Shown: positions 17,301-27,526 of the stretch, one piece after another | Layout of the letters: each line of letters begins with the position of its first letter | How positions within the stretch are numbered: position 1 is the stretch's first letter | Made by a program: the position numbers and the translations under genes | Notes under the pieces: generated by a model | The model's database searches: none | Seen by the model: only the letters and a program-made list of their open reading frames with translations | What the model was told of the DNA's origin: nothing | Assembly (NCBI GenBank): GCA_010672585.1 | Contig: JAAHGF010000031.1 | Location: 21,239-85,238 of the forward strand | DNA length: 64,000 nucleotides | Source: Okeania sp. SIO1I7 | Lineage (GTDB): Bacteria; Cyanobacteriota; Cyanobacteriia; Cyanobacteriales; Microcoleaceae | Direction of reading: 5' to 3'

Positions 17301-20300
17301 ATGCAATTTTCTATTAGAGAAATTTCAACAACTATAGAAAAACTACGAAAATTAACTCAAGTAGATATTCAAAGACAATGGCGATGTCGGCAAAGAGATA
17401 TACCTTTAACCGCACTTGAAAATTTAGATACTTGGGAATTAGCTGTAACAAATGAGAGAAAACATATTGCCTGGAAAAAAGGTAAACAGATTTTATGGTT
17501 AGGGCAAAAATTGATAATTCCCTCACACTTAAACAACTATTTTTTAGCTGATTTATCTTTAAAATTAGGTTTAACTTGGTGGGCTGAATCTGCGGAAATT
17601 TATGTGAATGGAAAATTAGTACAGACAGGAGATTTATTTGACTGTTCGAGTCGAATTTTACTGAATCCAAAAGTGATGATTGGGGAGACTTTTTTAATTG
17701 GGATTAAGTTGGTAAGTCCGGTACATGACTGGGGAGCTTTGGTAAAGTCTTGGTGTGTGTATGAAAATATAGATAATTATCAGCTAGACCCTGGTTTATT
17801 GGCGGATGAGTTAGAAATTTTGGTTGAATATTTTACAAAGGTTGAGGTTGAGAATGACTTAGATATAGACATAATAAAAGATGCGGTGAATTTGATAGAT
17901 TTGCAGTTAGTGGGAGAGAGGGAAAAGTTTGAAGAGTGTCTGATAAAAGCTAATGTTGAAATAGCAAAAATTTCTGGGAAGTATATTAATAGTTTCAAAC
18001 TGAAATTATTGGGTCATGCTCATTTAGATTTAGCTTGGTTATGGGATGTAAAAGAAACTTGGGAAGTGGCTGAACGAACTTTTGAATCTGTGTTGAGTTT
18101 ACAACAAGATTTTCCGGAACTTATTTTCTGTCATTCGACTCCGGCACTATATGAATGGATAGAAGTAAATCGACCAGATTTATTTAATAGAATTAAAGGG
18201 CAAGTTGAGTTGGGAAAGTGGGAGTTTGTTGGGGGTTTGTGGGTAGAACCAGAGTTAAATATGGTGGGTGGGGAATCAATTGTTCGGCAGGTTTTATATG
18301 GTCAAGGTTATTTTTGGGAAAAGTTTGGCAGATTTTCTCTTGTAGCTTGGTTGCCTGATAGTTTTGGTTTTTGTTGGCAACTTCCGCAAATTCTTGAGGG
18401 TGGGGGTATGGAATTTTTTGTGACTCAAAAGTTGCGTTGGAATGATTTTATGGAGTTTCCTTTTGAGGTTTTTTGGTGGGAAGGTTTGGATAAAAGTCGG
18501 ATTTTTAGTTTGATGTTACCGCCGATAGGAGAGGGTATTGATGTTGTGAGGATGGGAAGGTTTGCTTGTGAATGGTTGGTGAAAACTGGCAGGAAAAATG
18601 TTTTGTGGTTGCCTGGGGTGGGAGACCATGGTGGGGGTCCGACTAGGGATATGTTGGAGGTGGGGAAAAGATGGCGGGAGTCTGGTTTTTTTCCTTTGTT
18701 GGAGTTTACGACTGCTGAGAGTTTTTTGGTGGAGTTGGTGGGGGAAGGTTCTGATGATTTTCCTGTTTGGCGGGATGAACTTTATCTGGAGTTTCATCGG
18801 GGTTGTTATACGACTCATGCGGATCAAAAGAGATGGAACCGCTGTTGTGAGGGTTTGTTGTATGAGGCGGAGTTGTTTGCTGTTTTTGCTTCGGTTGTGA
18901 CTGGGGCTTTTTATCGGAGGGGTGATTTGGAGGTTGCTTGGAAGGGGGTTTTGTTTAATCAGTTTCATGATATTTTGCCTGGTTCGGCTATTTCTGATGT
19001 TTATGTGGATGCTAATTGTAGTTGGAGGGAGTCTGAACGGTTGGGGTTGGAAGTTTTGGATGAGGCTATGGAGGCGATCGCTTCTGAGATTGATTTTTGT
19101 CTGCCTTTTTCGTTTGATTCTGGTGAGGGTGGGATGTTTTATCGGGTTATTGTTTTTAATTCTCTGAATTGGCAACGTTCGGAATTGGTTTCGGTTGCTT
19201 TGCCAGCGCCTCCGGAAAAAAAGGATTGTTGGGGTGTGGGGAGTAGGCAGCAGGGAGAGGGTTTGGATATGGATAATTATTCTGCTGGTATGCAAGGCGA
19301 TGGAAATGACTGGCTAGTTTATGACAATGAGGGAAAATTAGTTAGTTCTCAGGTGTCGGATCAGGATTTGTTGTTTGTTGCTTCTGATGTACCTGGGGTT
19401 GGTTATCGAGTGTTTTGGTTGTGTTGCGGGTTTTCAGATTTGGACAAAAGACTATATATGAGCACACCTATTCCCCATTTTACAGATAGGATAGCGAAAA
19501 AAATTGAGTTTGTCAATACTGTTAGTTTAGATGGTGAAGGATGGCTTTTAGAGAATGATTTTTTACGGGTAAAGGTGGAGGGGGAAATGGGAAATTTGGA
19601 GAGTATTTTTGACAAGATTAATGAACGGGAAGTTTTGGGAAAAGGGAAGGGGAATGAATTGCAAGTTTTTCAAGATGAGGGTCAATATTGGGATGCTTGG
19701 AATATCGATCCAAATTATCAAGAATATCCTTTAGCTCCTGCAAAATTAATAGATATTGGGTGGATGGAACGGGGAGATTTAAGAAGTTGTCTGCGAGTTA
19801 TTAGAAAAGTAGGAAAGTCTGAGTTTTGTCAGGATTATATTTTGGAATTTGGTTCTCCGCTACTAAAAATTAAATGTTGGGTAAATTGGCAGGAAAGTCA
19901 TACTTTAGTTAAAGCTGCTTTTCCTATAAATATAGATACGGATTTTGTTACTTATGAAATTCCTTGTGGAGCTATTAAGAGAATGACTAAGTTTCAGACA
20001 GAGAGAGATAAGGCAAAATGGGAAGTTCCGGCTTTACGTTGGGCGGATATTAGTGATGATAATTATGGGGTAAGTTTGCTGAATGATTGTAAGTATGGAT
20101 ATGATGCAAAGTCGGATGAATTACGTTTAACTTTATTAAGGGGTTCGACTTGGCCTGATGAGGAGGCTGATGTGGGAATTCACGAATTTACTTATGCTAT
20201 TTATCCTCATTTGGGAAGTTGGGAAAGTGCTGGTACTGTGCAACGGGGTTATGAGTTAAATCTGCCTTTGCTTGTTAAGGTAATGCCGTGGATTAGTTCT

Positions 20301-20597
20301 GAAAAATCTGGTGGAAAGTTGCCACAAATTTATCGTTTTTTGGGTTGGGAAACTGATAATTTAATTTTGATGGCGTTGAAACGGTCAGAGAGTAATCAGT
20401 ATTGGGTTTTAAGGTGTTATGAATGTTTGGGAAGAGAGGCAATTTTGAAGTTGGAAAGTGATGCTGGTTTGGCAGTAGGAAAAGTTGTTGATTTGTTGGA
20501 ACGAGATGTTGCTGAACCTTCTGTTGAGTTTGAAAGTAGAAGTTGTGAAATTTCACCTTGGAAAATAATGAGCTTTACTCTGGATTTTCTGGTGTGA
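17301..20597 (+). CDS. Alpha-mannosidase, glycoside hydrolase family 38
   Basis: The 1098-residue product hydrolyses terminal alpha-mannosides. The N-terminal 230 residues form the beta-rich lead domain. The catalytic domain starts at LKLLGHAHLDLAWLWD (metal-binding His and Asp near 239-241), followed by the nucleophile Asp in AWLPDSFGF (near 353) and the metal-ligand His in GVGDHGGG (near 443). The middle and C-terminal all-beta domains run to the end (ENDFLRVKVEGEMGNLESIF; GSTWPDEEADVGIHEFTYAI). Size is normal for bacterial GH38. No signal peptide is visible, so it probably acts in the cytoplasm. The coding strand is strikingly G- and T-rich with few Cs between about 18400 and 19300, which opens long false frames on the other strand. 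It has no operon partners; large repeat fields flank it on both sides. Confidence 0.93.
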   Translation: MQFSIREISTTIEKLRKLTQVDIQRQWRCRQRDIPLTALENLDTWELAVTNERKHIAWKKGKQILWLGQKLIIPSHLNNYFLADLSLKLGLTWWAESAEIYVNGKLVQTGDLFDCSSRILLNPKVMIGETFLIGIKLVSPVHDWGALVKSWCVYENIDNYQLDPGLLADELEILVEYFTKVEVENDLDIDIIKDAVNLIDLQLVGEREKFEECLIKANVEIAKISGKYINSFKLKLLGHAHLDLAWLWDVKETWEVAERTFESVLSLQQDFPELIFCHSTPALYEWIEVNRPDLFNRIKGQVELGKWEFVGGLWVEPELNMVGGESIVRQVLYGQGYFWEKFGRFSLVAWLPDSFGFCWQLPQILEGGGMEFFVTQKLRWNDFMEFPFEVFWWEGLDKSRIFSLMLPPIGEGIDVVRMGRFACEWLVKTGRKNVLWLPGVGDHGGGPTRDMLEVGKRWRESGFFPLLEFTTAESFLVELVGEGSDDFPVWRDELYLEFHRGCYTTHADQKRWNRCCEGLLYEAELFAVFASVVTGAFYRRGDLEVAWKGVLFNQFHDILPGSAISDVYVDANCSWRESERLGLEVLDEAMEAIASEIDFCLPFSFDSGEGGMFYRVIVFNSLNWQRSELVSVALPAPPEKKDCWGVGSRQQGEGLDMDNYSAGMQGDGNDWLVYDNEGKLVSSQVSDQDLLFVASDVPGVGYRVFWLCCGFSDLDKRLYMSTPIPHFTDRIAKKIEFVNTVSLDGEGWLLENDFLRVKVEGEMGNLESIFDKINEREVLGKGKGNELQVFQDEGQYWDAWNIDPNYQEYPLAPAKLIDIGWMERGDLRSCLRVIRKVGKSEFCQDYILEFGSPLLKIKCWVNWQESHTLVKAAFPINIDTDFVTYEIPCGAIKRMTKFQTERDKAKWEVPALRWADISDDNYGVSLLNDCKYGYDAKSDELRLTLLRGSTWPDEEADVGIHEFTYAIYPHLGSWESAGTVQRGYELNLPLLVKVMPWISSEKSGGKLPQIYRFLGWETDNLILMALKRSESNQYWVLRCYECLGREAILKLESDAGLAVGKVVDLLERDVAEPSVEFESRSCEISPWKIMSFTLDFLV

Positions 20598-21933
20598 TGA
20601 ATTTGGGGAAACGTTGTGAATTGAGATGAGCGATCGTTTGTCTCTATCTCGAATTTTTACTTTGAAGAAAGGTAGCAGTAAAAATTTATCTATAAATATG
20701 GCAATTTCTGATTTTTTGTTGTGGGAGATGAAAGATTTTTCTCCATTTGCCTTTTGTCGGAGTGGGGAATTTCTGCTCTGAGGAAAACTGACGATTTTTT
20801 ATTTGATTTTGGCAGTGAAAGTTTCTCTATAAATCTGGATATAAATCTGGATATAAATCTGGCAATTTCTGATTTTTTCCCTGTGGAAGATGCTGAATTT
20901 TCTCTATTTGACAATTTCTGATTTTTTCCCTGTGGGAGATGGTGAATTTTCTCTATTTGTCTTTTGTCTGAGTCGGGAATTTCTACTCTGAGGAAAAATC
21001 GTTGACTTTTTGTTGGTTCTGGCAGTTAAAGTTTCTCTATTTTCTGTTGGTTCTGGCAGTTAAAGTTTCTCTATTTTCTGTTGGTTCGGGCAGTGAAAGT
21101 TTCTCTATAAATCTAGATATAAGTTTGGCAATGTCTGATTTTTGGTTGTGAGTGAAAATTTCCAATAAATATAGATAGCAGTTTGACAATTTCTGATTTT
21201 TTCCCTGTGGGAGATGGTGAATTTTCTCTATTTGTCTTTTGTCTGAGTCGGGAATTTCTACTCTGAGGAAAAATCGTTGGTTTTTTGTTGGCTCTGGCAG
21301 TAAAAATTTTTCTATAAATATGGATATAGGTTTGCCAATGTCTGATTTTTAACTGTGGGAGATGGTGAATTTTCTCTATTTGTCTTTTGTCTAAGTCGGG
21401 AATTTCTGCTCTGAGGAAAAATGTTCGATTTTTCTTTGACTCTGGCAGTGAAAATTTCTTGATGAATATAGATAGCAGTTTGACAATTTCTGATTTTTTC
21501 CCTGTGGGAGATGGTGAATTTTCTCTATTTGTCTTTTGTCTAAGTCGGGAATTTCTGCTCTGAGTAAAACTGACGATTTTTATTTTAATTTTGGCAGTGA
21601 AAATTTATTTATGAATATGGATATAGGTATGGAAGGTGAAATTTTTGCCTATGGGAAGTATGGGGAAATATCATTTTAATTTTAGAGAAAATTTTGAGTT
21701 TACTCCGAGTAAAAATTGTTGATTATTGAAAGGGGGTTGCCAAGGGAATCAAATATTTATGCTAATAAAATTTATCTAGTGATCGCCTCTTAAGATAAGT
21801 AGGTATCAATAAACATAAAACCGAGATATAAATGCCAAGTTAGTGAAAAAAAGTGCTTACTTAATGCCTACTTTCTAATTTATTCTCAACATTTTCTACT
21901 ATTAGATTTTGGAATTTCTCTCAAACTTAATAA
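20598..21933. repeat. Degenerate direct-repeat field downstream of the mannosidase
   Basis: From about 20640 to 21720 the same blocks recur in direct orientation: CAATTTCTGATTTTTTCCCT, GTGGGAGATGGTGAATTTTC, TCTATTTGTCTTTTGTCTGA, GTCGGGAATTTCTGCTCTGA, and GGCAGTGAAAGTTTCTCTAT. Copies of the first block start near 20702, 20863, 20912, 21187, 21346 and 21483. Spacing is irregular and blocks are shuffled, unlike the regular array upstream of the mannosidase. The units differ from those of that array. No gene is seen; the rest to 21933 is AT-rich. Confidence 0.85.
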
Positions 21934-23310
21934 TTATTCTGTTTTTTCTAAAGTAAAATGTTTAACTGATTCTGCTAAACTCTGTGTAATATTTATAATT
22001 TTTTGTGAAGAATCATATAATTGTTTTGTGACTTGACTTCTTTCGATATTTTGTTTGTGGGTAATTTGTAAAAATTCTGTGATTTTTTGTAGATTATCGG
22101 TCTGATTTTCTCCTAAAGATGAAACATTATCTATATAGTTATTAAATTTATAGATATTCTGAACAATTTTAGTTAGTCCTTGCTTAACTTCTTCTCCTAA
22201 TTTTTGCTGTGGGAATTCTTCTACAACTATATTATTCTCATAAATACTCAGATTTAAGCTTTGAACATTGTGTTGAAAGTGTTCTAAACTTTTCTTGATT
22301 AATTCCCAATTATTTGCCATTTCTTGCAATTTTATTGCTATTTGTAATAGGTCTTCTTTGCTAGTTTTTCTAGAAGCAAAAATAGCAGTATTTAGTAACA
22401 AAAATCTACTGTGAATATTCATTTGCTCGACTAAAGCTTGGATTTTATTTAAATCATAATTATACTCAGTCAATCTTTTGACTTTGTGATGGATTTCTGA
22501 AATCAACGTATATACTTTCATAATTTCTTGAAAAATATTACCTATTGCCTGGTAACTTGTGGAAGCATAATTACTAATCTCTTGATAAACTTGTTCAGCT
22601 TCCCAGGCTTTATATGCTCTTTGATAAAAGGTATCAACTATCGCTTCTAAAGATGTGAGGAAAGAATCTATTTCTTCTGCTTGCAACTTACTATCTTGGG
22701 ATAAATTGTGAAAAATAGTTTTACTATCTTTTGCGATTAGAGTAATAATTTCTTGACTATCAGAATTGACTTTTTTAACAAGTTTCAGAAAGTTGTTGAT
22801 AGTCATATTAATACAATAAGATATTACTCCCAATTCTTCGCATCTAACTTTGAGTTTTACAGAAATTTGACCATGAGCAGCAGTATCTACTTTATCTAAC
22901 AATTTTATAACTTGACTAGCGATTTTTTCTTGATCCTGTTCGCTCCTTTCTGCTCTAATTTTTAGATTAATTAGAAGATTACAAATCACGTCAGCCATAG
23001 AATTAAATTTTTTAGTCAAATCTTGTAGTTCGTCATTAGCATAAATAGGAATTCTAATATTATATTTTCCTTCAGAAATATCCTCTAGACAATTCTCTAG
23101 TCTATTAGTTGAACAACGAAGTTTTTGGGCAGTTATAATACCCAAGCTAAATGTTGTAATAAAACTGGTAATACCTGCTGTACAAGCGACCGCATAATTC
23201 CGGTGAGTTTTGCTTAGAAAAGTTGGAGAATACACTATTGTGACAATAGCAGTTGCTATCGCAGTTATTCCTCCACTCATCAAACCTATCCATAAAGGTT
23301 TATTCTTCAT
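21934..23310 (-). CDS. Membrane HAMP-domain protein, chemoreceptor-like but divergent
   Basis: The 458-residue product starts with two transmembrane helices (WIGLMSGGITAIATAIVTIV; TAGITSFITTFSLGIITAQK) separated by only about 20 residues, so there is almost no sensor domain outside the membrane. A HAMP domain follows (about 70-115, ISEGKYNIRIPIYANDELQD) and probably a second one (about 135-185). The rest is a long coiled coil. Its tip, MNIHSRFLLLNTAIFASRKT, resembles the methyl-accepting chemotaxis hairpin (xxLLALNAAIEAARAGE) but lacks the conserved Glu and the CheA/CheW-contact pattern. It may be a PilJ-related or regulatory protein of twitching/gliding motility; that is an inference. No chemotaxis genes are adjacent. 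Confidence 0.65.
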   Translation of the reverse strand: MKNKPLWIGLMSGGITAIATAIVTIVYSPTFLSKTHRNYAVACTAGITSFITTFSLGIITAQKLRCSTNRLENCLEDISEGKYNIRIPIYANDELQDLTKKFNSMADVICNLLINLKIRAERSEQDQEKIASQVIKLLDKVDTAAHGQISVKLKVRCEELGVISYCINMTINNFLKLVKKVNSDSQEIITLIAKDSKTIFHNLSQDSKLQAEEIDSFLTSLEAIVDTFYQRAYKAWEAEQVYQEISNYASTSYQAIGNIFQEIMKVYTLISEIHHKVKRLTEYNYDLNKIQALVEQMNIHSRFLLLNTAIFASRKTSKEDLLQIAIKLQEMANNWELIKKSLEHFQHNVQSLNLSIYENNIVVEEFPQQKLGEEVKQGLTKIVQNIYKFNNYIDNVSSLGENQTDNLQKITEFLQITHKQNIERSQVTKQLYDSSQKIINITQSLAESVKHFTLEKTE

Positions 23311-24386
23311 TACAAATTATTGTATTTACTACTCATACAAATTTTATTTGAGGCTGCACAGAATTAGGTGGTAGGTGGTAGGTCGTGGCTGGTAGGTGTT
23401 ATACCAATTTTATGTGAGGTGGCACAGAATTATGAAATTTCTTTACTTGTCTATCTCGAGCTACACTCAACCCCAATTAGTATATTATTCTATCCAACTT
23501 CTTATAAATTTGGTATCATTTTTATTTTATATGCAATTAACCAAGATCAGAATATCTAGCACTGAAATAAATAACTTATTTTCAATAAAATACTAGATAA
23601 AGATTTACAGTATATTTGGTGATTAATGTGGTACCTCTGACAGGGTAAATATTTCTTGCTTGTTCTCTATCCGGCCTCCCAATATTCTCTAATCCCTACT
23701 CCCTAAAACCATCAACATAAATACTTTTAATATTGCATTTATTTATGCTCACCTACTTATAGATTAGCAGGCAAATGTTTGATATTTATATAGTTCGGTC
23801 GTACTCAGAGTTGCTGATTCCATTTCATCAAAATAAAAATTGTTCTAATAATCCAAATTTATTTGTAAAACAATCCAAACAAAATAGATAAAAAATCTCA
23901 AATTATTATCCCTGTTTCCTAATCTCAATATATTTTTTTATAACTACCTCTAATACTTCTATATAAATGACATCTATAATTTCAAACTTACAATAATTCA
24001 ACTTAAAATTAATTTTATTCTGTCACTTATGATTAATATCTATTCACTTCTAATTCACATATAATTGTTACTTTACTGTGAAAATTGCCACAATGTCTGG
24101 ATTATCCAGTGAAATTACATCTAATTTCTTGCTTATTCCCTGAAATCCCAAATCCTGTATCTGAATGAATTGGAAAAGCCTATATTATGATAAAATCATC
24201 ATAAATTTAATATCAGAATATCAGACAATAATTTAGTTAATTTCTCTATGACCGAACATTGAGGGAGGGATAACACTATATTAAGAAACTACAAAGCTTA
24301 TTTACATTTTGTTACAGTAAATATATAGATTTCTCAAGAGGAAGAATTCCCTTAATTTAAAGATTATTAACTTAGAGGAAAAATTT
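23311..24386. other. AT-rich intergenic region
   Basis: About 1.1 kb with no gene I can support. Short GGTGGTAGGTGGTAGGT iterations lie near 23367. Two overlapping open frames of about 65 codons (23368-23596) have no recognisable features. An SD-like AGAGGAAAAATTT sits just before the ATG at 24387. Confidence 0.5.
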
Positions 24387-25511
24387 ATGAATAGATCTTT
24401 TCGTGTCGGCAATCTATTTGGTATACCATTTTATATTAATTCATCCTGGTTTCTTGTCTTATTTCTTGTCACTTTAAGTTATAGTAGCAGCCTGGCAGAG
24501 CAATTTCCAGAATTGGGTGGAATACTACCATTGATATTAGGATTAATAGCGGCATTATTATTATTTTCTTCTGTTTTAGCTCATGAGTTAGGTCACAGTT
24601 TTGTTGCTCTATCTCAAGGAATAGAAGTAAAATCAATTACCCTATTTCTGTTTGGAGGTTTAGCTAGTTTAGATAGAGAATCAAAAACTCCTGGAGAAGC
24701 ATTTTGGGTGGCAATTGCAGGTCCGTTAGTAAGTATAATTTTATGTGGTTTATTTACTATAATTAATAGATTGACAGCCATTACCGGACCAGCAGCATCA
24801 ATTGTTGAACTTTTAGCTTATATCAACTTAGTCCTAGCATTATTTAATCTAATTCCTGGTTTACCACTTGATGGTGGTAATATCCTTAAATCTATTGTTT
24901 GGAAAATCACTAATAATCCTTACAAAGGAATTATTTTTGCTAGTAGAGTCGGTCAAGCATTTGGTTGGTTGGCAATAATTTCTGGTTTAATTCCCACATT
25001 TTTATTTAGTAGGTTTCCTGATTTTTGGAATATTCTTATTGGTTTGTTTTTACTACAAAATGCTGGTCGTTCTGCCCAATATGGAGAAATTCAAGGTACT
25101 CTTGCGGACTTAACTGCAGCAGATGCTATTATTCCTAATACCCCAATTGTTTCAGAAAATCTTTCTTTACGAGAATTTGTGAATGAATATGTAATTGGGA
25201 AAGATAGTAGAAAGCAGTTTTTAGTTATTAATGAAGTAGAGCAGTTAGTAGGAGTTATTAAGGTTGATGATTTGAAATTAGTTAATACTTCTGAGTGGCC
25301 TTTAGTTATGGTCAAAGAATTAACTAAACCTGTAACAAATATGGAGACTGTAGTATCTAAAACTTCTCTTTTAGAAGTAGTTTCTTTGTTGGAACAAAAG
25401 CAAATTAATGAATTAACTGTTATTGATGAGAATGGTGTTTTAGTTGGATTAATTGAAAAAGCTTCAATTAGTAGTCTGTTGGAAAACAAAGCTCAGGTTA
25501 AACCTGCTTAG
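24387..25511 (+). CDS. Site-2-protease-family zinc metalloprotease with CBS domains
   Basis: A 374-residue intramembrane protease of the M50 group. Transmembrane helices occupy the first two thirds. The zinc motif HELGH is at residues 66-70 within a membrane helix, and the second conserved motif, NLIPGLPLDGG, is near 154-164 and provides the aspartate ligand. Residues about 240-370 form a pair of CBS domains (TPIVSENLSLREFVNEYVIG; LLEVVSLLEQKQINELTVID), which in this subgroup bind adenine nucleotides and are thought to regulate activity. All key residues are present. GAGG before ATG 24387 supports the start. Such cyanobacterial proteins are membrane located, but the substrate is unknown. It stands alone. 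Confidence 0.92.
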   Translation: MNRSFRVGNLFGIPFYINSSWFLVLFLVTLSYSSSLAEQFPELGGILPLILGLIAALLLFSSVLAHELGHSFVALSQGIEVKSITLFLFGGLASLDRESKTPGEAFWVAIAGPLVSIILCGLFTIINRLTAITGPAASIVELLAYINLVLALFNLIPGLPLDGGNILKSIVWKITNNPYKGIIFASRVGQAFGWLAIISGLIPTFLFSRFPDFWNILIGLFLLQNAGRSAQYGEIQGTLADLTAADAIIPNTPIVSENLSLREFVNEYVIGKDSRKQFLVINEVEQLVGVIKVDDLKLVNTSEWPLVMVKELTKPVTNMETVVSKTSLLEVVSLLEQKQINELTVIDENGVLVGLIEKASISSLLENKAQVKPA

Positions 25512-26579
25512 GTTAATGTCAGAGAAAAAGATTTAATGTGTTATATCGTAGGAGTCAGGAGTCAGGAGTTATGCCATTTCTCTATGAAGTTGCACTTAAT
25601 ATTAAATATGAGAATAGTCAGTTTAATAAGGTCTGAGCAATAATTATTAAGTGCATTGTTGCAGAGAAATGATATCAGGAGTTAGATTAATGACTTCAAT
25701 ACCAATTTTCAGGTCATAAATTCTCTGTTTTTGTCAAAGGGATATTTCCTGCACTTGCCTTTTAATTACACTTATTATTCGACCACATTGTTTTTTCAAA
25801 TTGGTATTATTGGTAGAGAATATGTGGTGTCGTTCAAAACATAGATATGAATGTGAAATAGGAGTAAGAATGAATGGCTTTTATACCAGTTTTTCGGTCA
25901 TAAATTCTCTTGATTTTTCAAAGGGATATTTCCTGCACTTGCCTTTTAATTACACTTATTATTCGACCACATTGTTTTTTCAAATTGGTATTATTGGTAG
26001 AGAATATGTGGTGTTGATCAAAACAAAAATATGAATGTGAAAATTGAAATTTTCTTGTAGATATAAATAATAGGGAATAGAGAAAGATTGAGGAGATTGT
26101 AGAATTAGAGAGAAAATTTTTGTTAATTAACTAAGGAATGAAAATCAATTAAAACCAGAGAAAATTTCAGTATTCAGCTTTTAGCTGTTTCATAAATAAT
26201 TAATATACACTCCTAAGATCAAGGTTAGTTTTTTTCCAATACTTTGAATTATCTTTAAATCTCTCAAGACTAATTCCTGCTATAATGGCAATGAATGAAT
26301 AGCTGAATGCTGAATGCTGAATGCTGAATGCTTACGAGAAAATTAATTACTTTTAAGAGGTTTTATCAGACCTAAAACAGAAATTTCCGGTATTATTTAA
26401 TTTACGTTCCTTAGAATATATAATATATAGCAATCTAAGGAAATAGCGCGGATAAATCAAAAGTTTAAAGTTCAGACAAGACAATATTTTTCCTTCTTCC
26501 TTCTTCCTTCTTCCTTCTGCATATATCTTGAAGACCTAATTCTGTAACTAGCAATCTCCCACTCAAACCTCATCACTAA
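25512..26579. repeat. Intergenic region with a ~160-bp direct duplication
   Basis: Segments 25699-25857 and 25882-26042 are near-identical direct copies containing GGGATATTTCCTGCACTTGC, ATTATTCGACCACATTG and GGTAGAGAATATGTGGTG. Each also has an inverted pair, ATACCAATTTT / CAAATTGGTAT. GAATGCTGAATGCTGAATGC iterations occur near 26300-26335 and a CTTCCTTCTTCC run near 26490. No gene is seen. Confidence 0.75.
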
Positions 26580-27317
26580 TTAAAATTTGACTTTATACAT
26601 TTGAAATAATTCTCCTGGTTGTCGCTTTACTATTTTTCCACCCATAGCTTTAATCATTTTTTCCCAATTTTCTAAAGGTTCCAAAAATACTTCTGCTCCT
26701 AAATAGGTTTCTAAAATTGCCCAATTTTCTGCTAATGGTTGTTCTGGGTTAAGCACATCAAAAACAAAGTTATTTTCAGGTTTAAGAATGCGTTTTACTT
26801 CCTTGAGTACTTCTTCCCAATAATCTATGGGATAATAACAACTAAAACCTGTAGCGATCGCTAAGTCAAACTCATTTGCTTGATAATTTAATTGGTGAGC
26901 AGGTCCTAATTCTACTCCTTTAAATAGTTTATAATTTAGTTGAGAGCCTCGGTGATTAAGATTATCTTTGGCAATGGTACTAATTTCTTGACCATAAAAA
27001 AAAGCTTCCCAATCACGCCAAGGGTAAATCAAAAAACTCACTCCACAGCCAATATCCAAACATTTTTGATTTTTTTTAGGTTTAGCTATTTCCCAAAAAG
27101 GTGAAACTATTTTTGCTGTGAGATTACCGGAAGCATAATCATTAAATATTGGCATTGCTTCAATTTCCGAGGGTAACTCAAAAGATTCTCCTCGGTAATC
27201 TCGATCGAAGCGACTCTGTACTGCGATGATTTGAGTATGCCAATTATCTAAATTTTTTTGAGCGAACCAGGAAGATTTGTCCCCATCTGAGGACAAGGCA
27301 GACTTTTTTTTGGACAT
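26580..27317 (-). CDS. Class I SAM-dependent methyltransferase
   Basis: The 245-residue product has the Rossmann-type methyltransferase core. Motif I (KCLDIGCGVSFLIYPW) is near 85-100, an acidic residue for the ribose (GQEIS) lies about 20 residues on, and motif IV-like FDLAIATGFSCYYPIDYW is followed by the WEEVLKEVKRILKPENNFVF helix-strand typical of the family. Substrate is not evident; small molecules are more likely than rRNA because no RNA-binding domain is present. It is 8 bp downstream of a 66-codon gene on the same strand, suggesting one transcript. Confidence 0.85.
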   Translation of the reverse strand: MSKKKSALSSDGDKSSWFAQKNLDNWHTQIIAVQSRFDRDYRGESFELPSEIEAMPIFNDYASGNLTAKIVSPFWEIAKPKKNQKCLDIGCGVSFLIYPWRDWEAFFYGQEISTIAKDNLNHRGSQLNYKLFKGVELGPAHQLNYQANEFDLAIATGFSCYYPIDYWEEVLKEVKRILKPENNFVFDVLNPEQPLAENWAILETYLGAEVFLEPLENWEKMIKAMGGKIVKRQPGELFQMYKVKF

Positions 27318-27325
27318 TTATTTCT

Positions 27326-27526
27326 CTATCGTCTAGAACCCTTAAGAGCTTTTGTAAAGTTCTTACGGTAAGATTTGTTACCAATTAATAAAACAGGCCA
27401 AAATATAGATAATACCAAACGATTCTGAAGGTTCCGAGAAAAGTTTGTTTGTTCAAACCCATTCCAGAACTTCCAGATTCCACCTCCATATATAGCCAGT
27501 AATAACAGGCCAATTAACGTACTCAT
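27326..27526 (-). CDS. Small conserved membrane protein
   Basis: A 66-residue protein with one N-terminal hydrophobic helix (LIGLLLLAIYGGGIWKFW), an amphipathic middle (LVLSIFWPVLLIGNKSYR) and a basic C-terminus. I recall similar short proteins in other cyanobacteria but no name or function. The tight 8-bp spacing to the downstream methyltransferase gene points to co-expression. Confidence 0.65.
   Translation of the reverse strand: MSTLIGLLLLAIYGGGIWKFWNGFEQTNFSRNLQNRLVLSIFWPVLLIGNKSYRKNFTKALKGSRR

Noticed and set aside
18516..19295. 259-codon frame on the minus strand inside the mannosidase gene
   Set aside because: Produced by the G/T-rich coding strand; composition (Pro/Thr/Ile/Arg) is unnatural and the plus-strand GH38 protein is certain.
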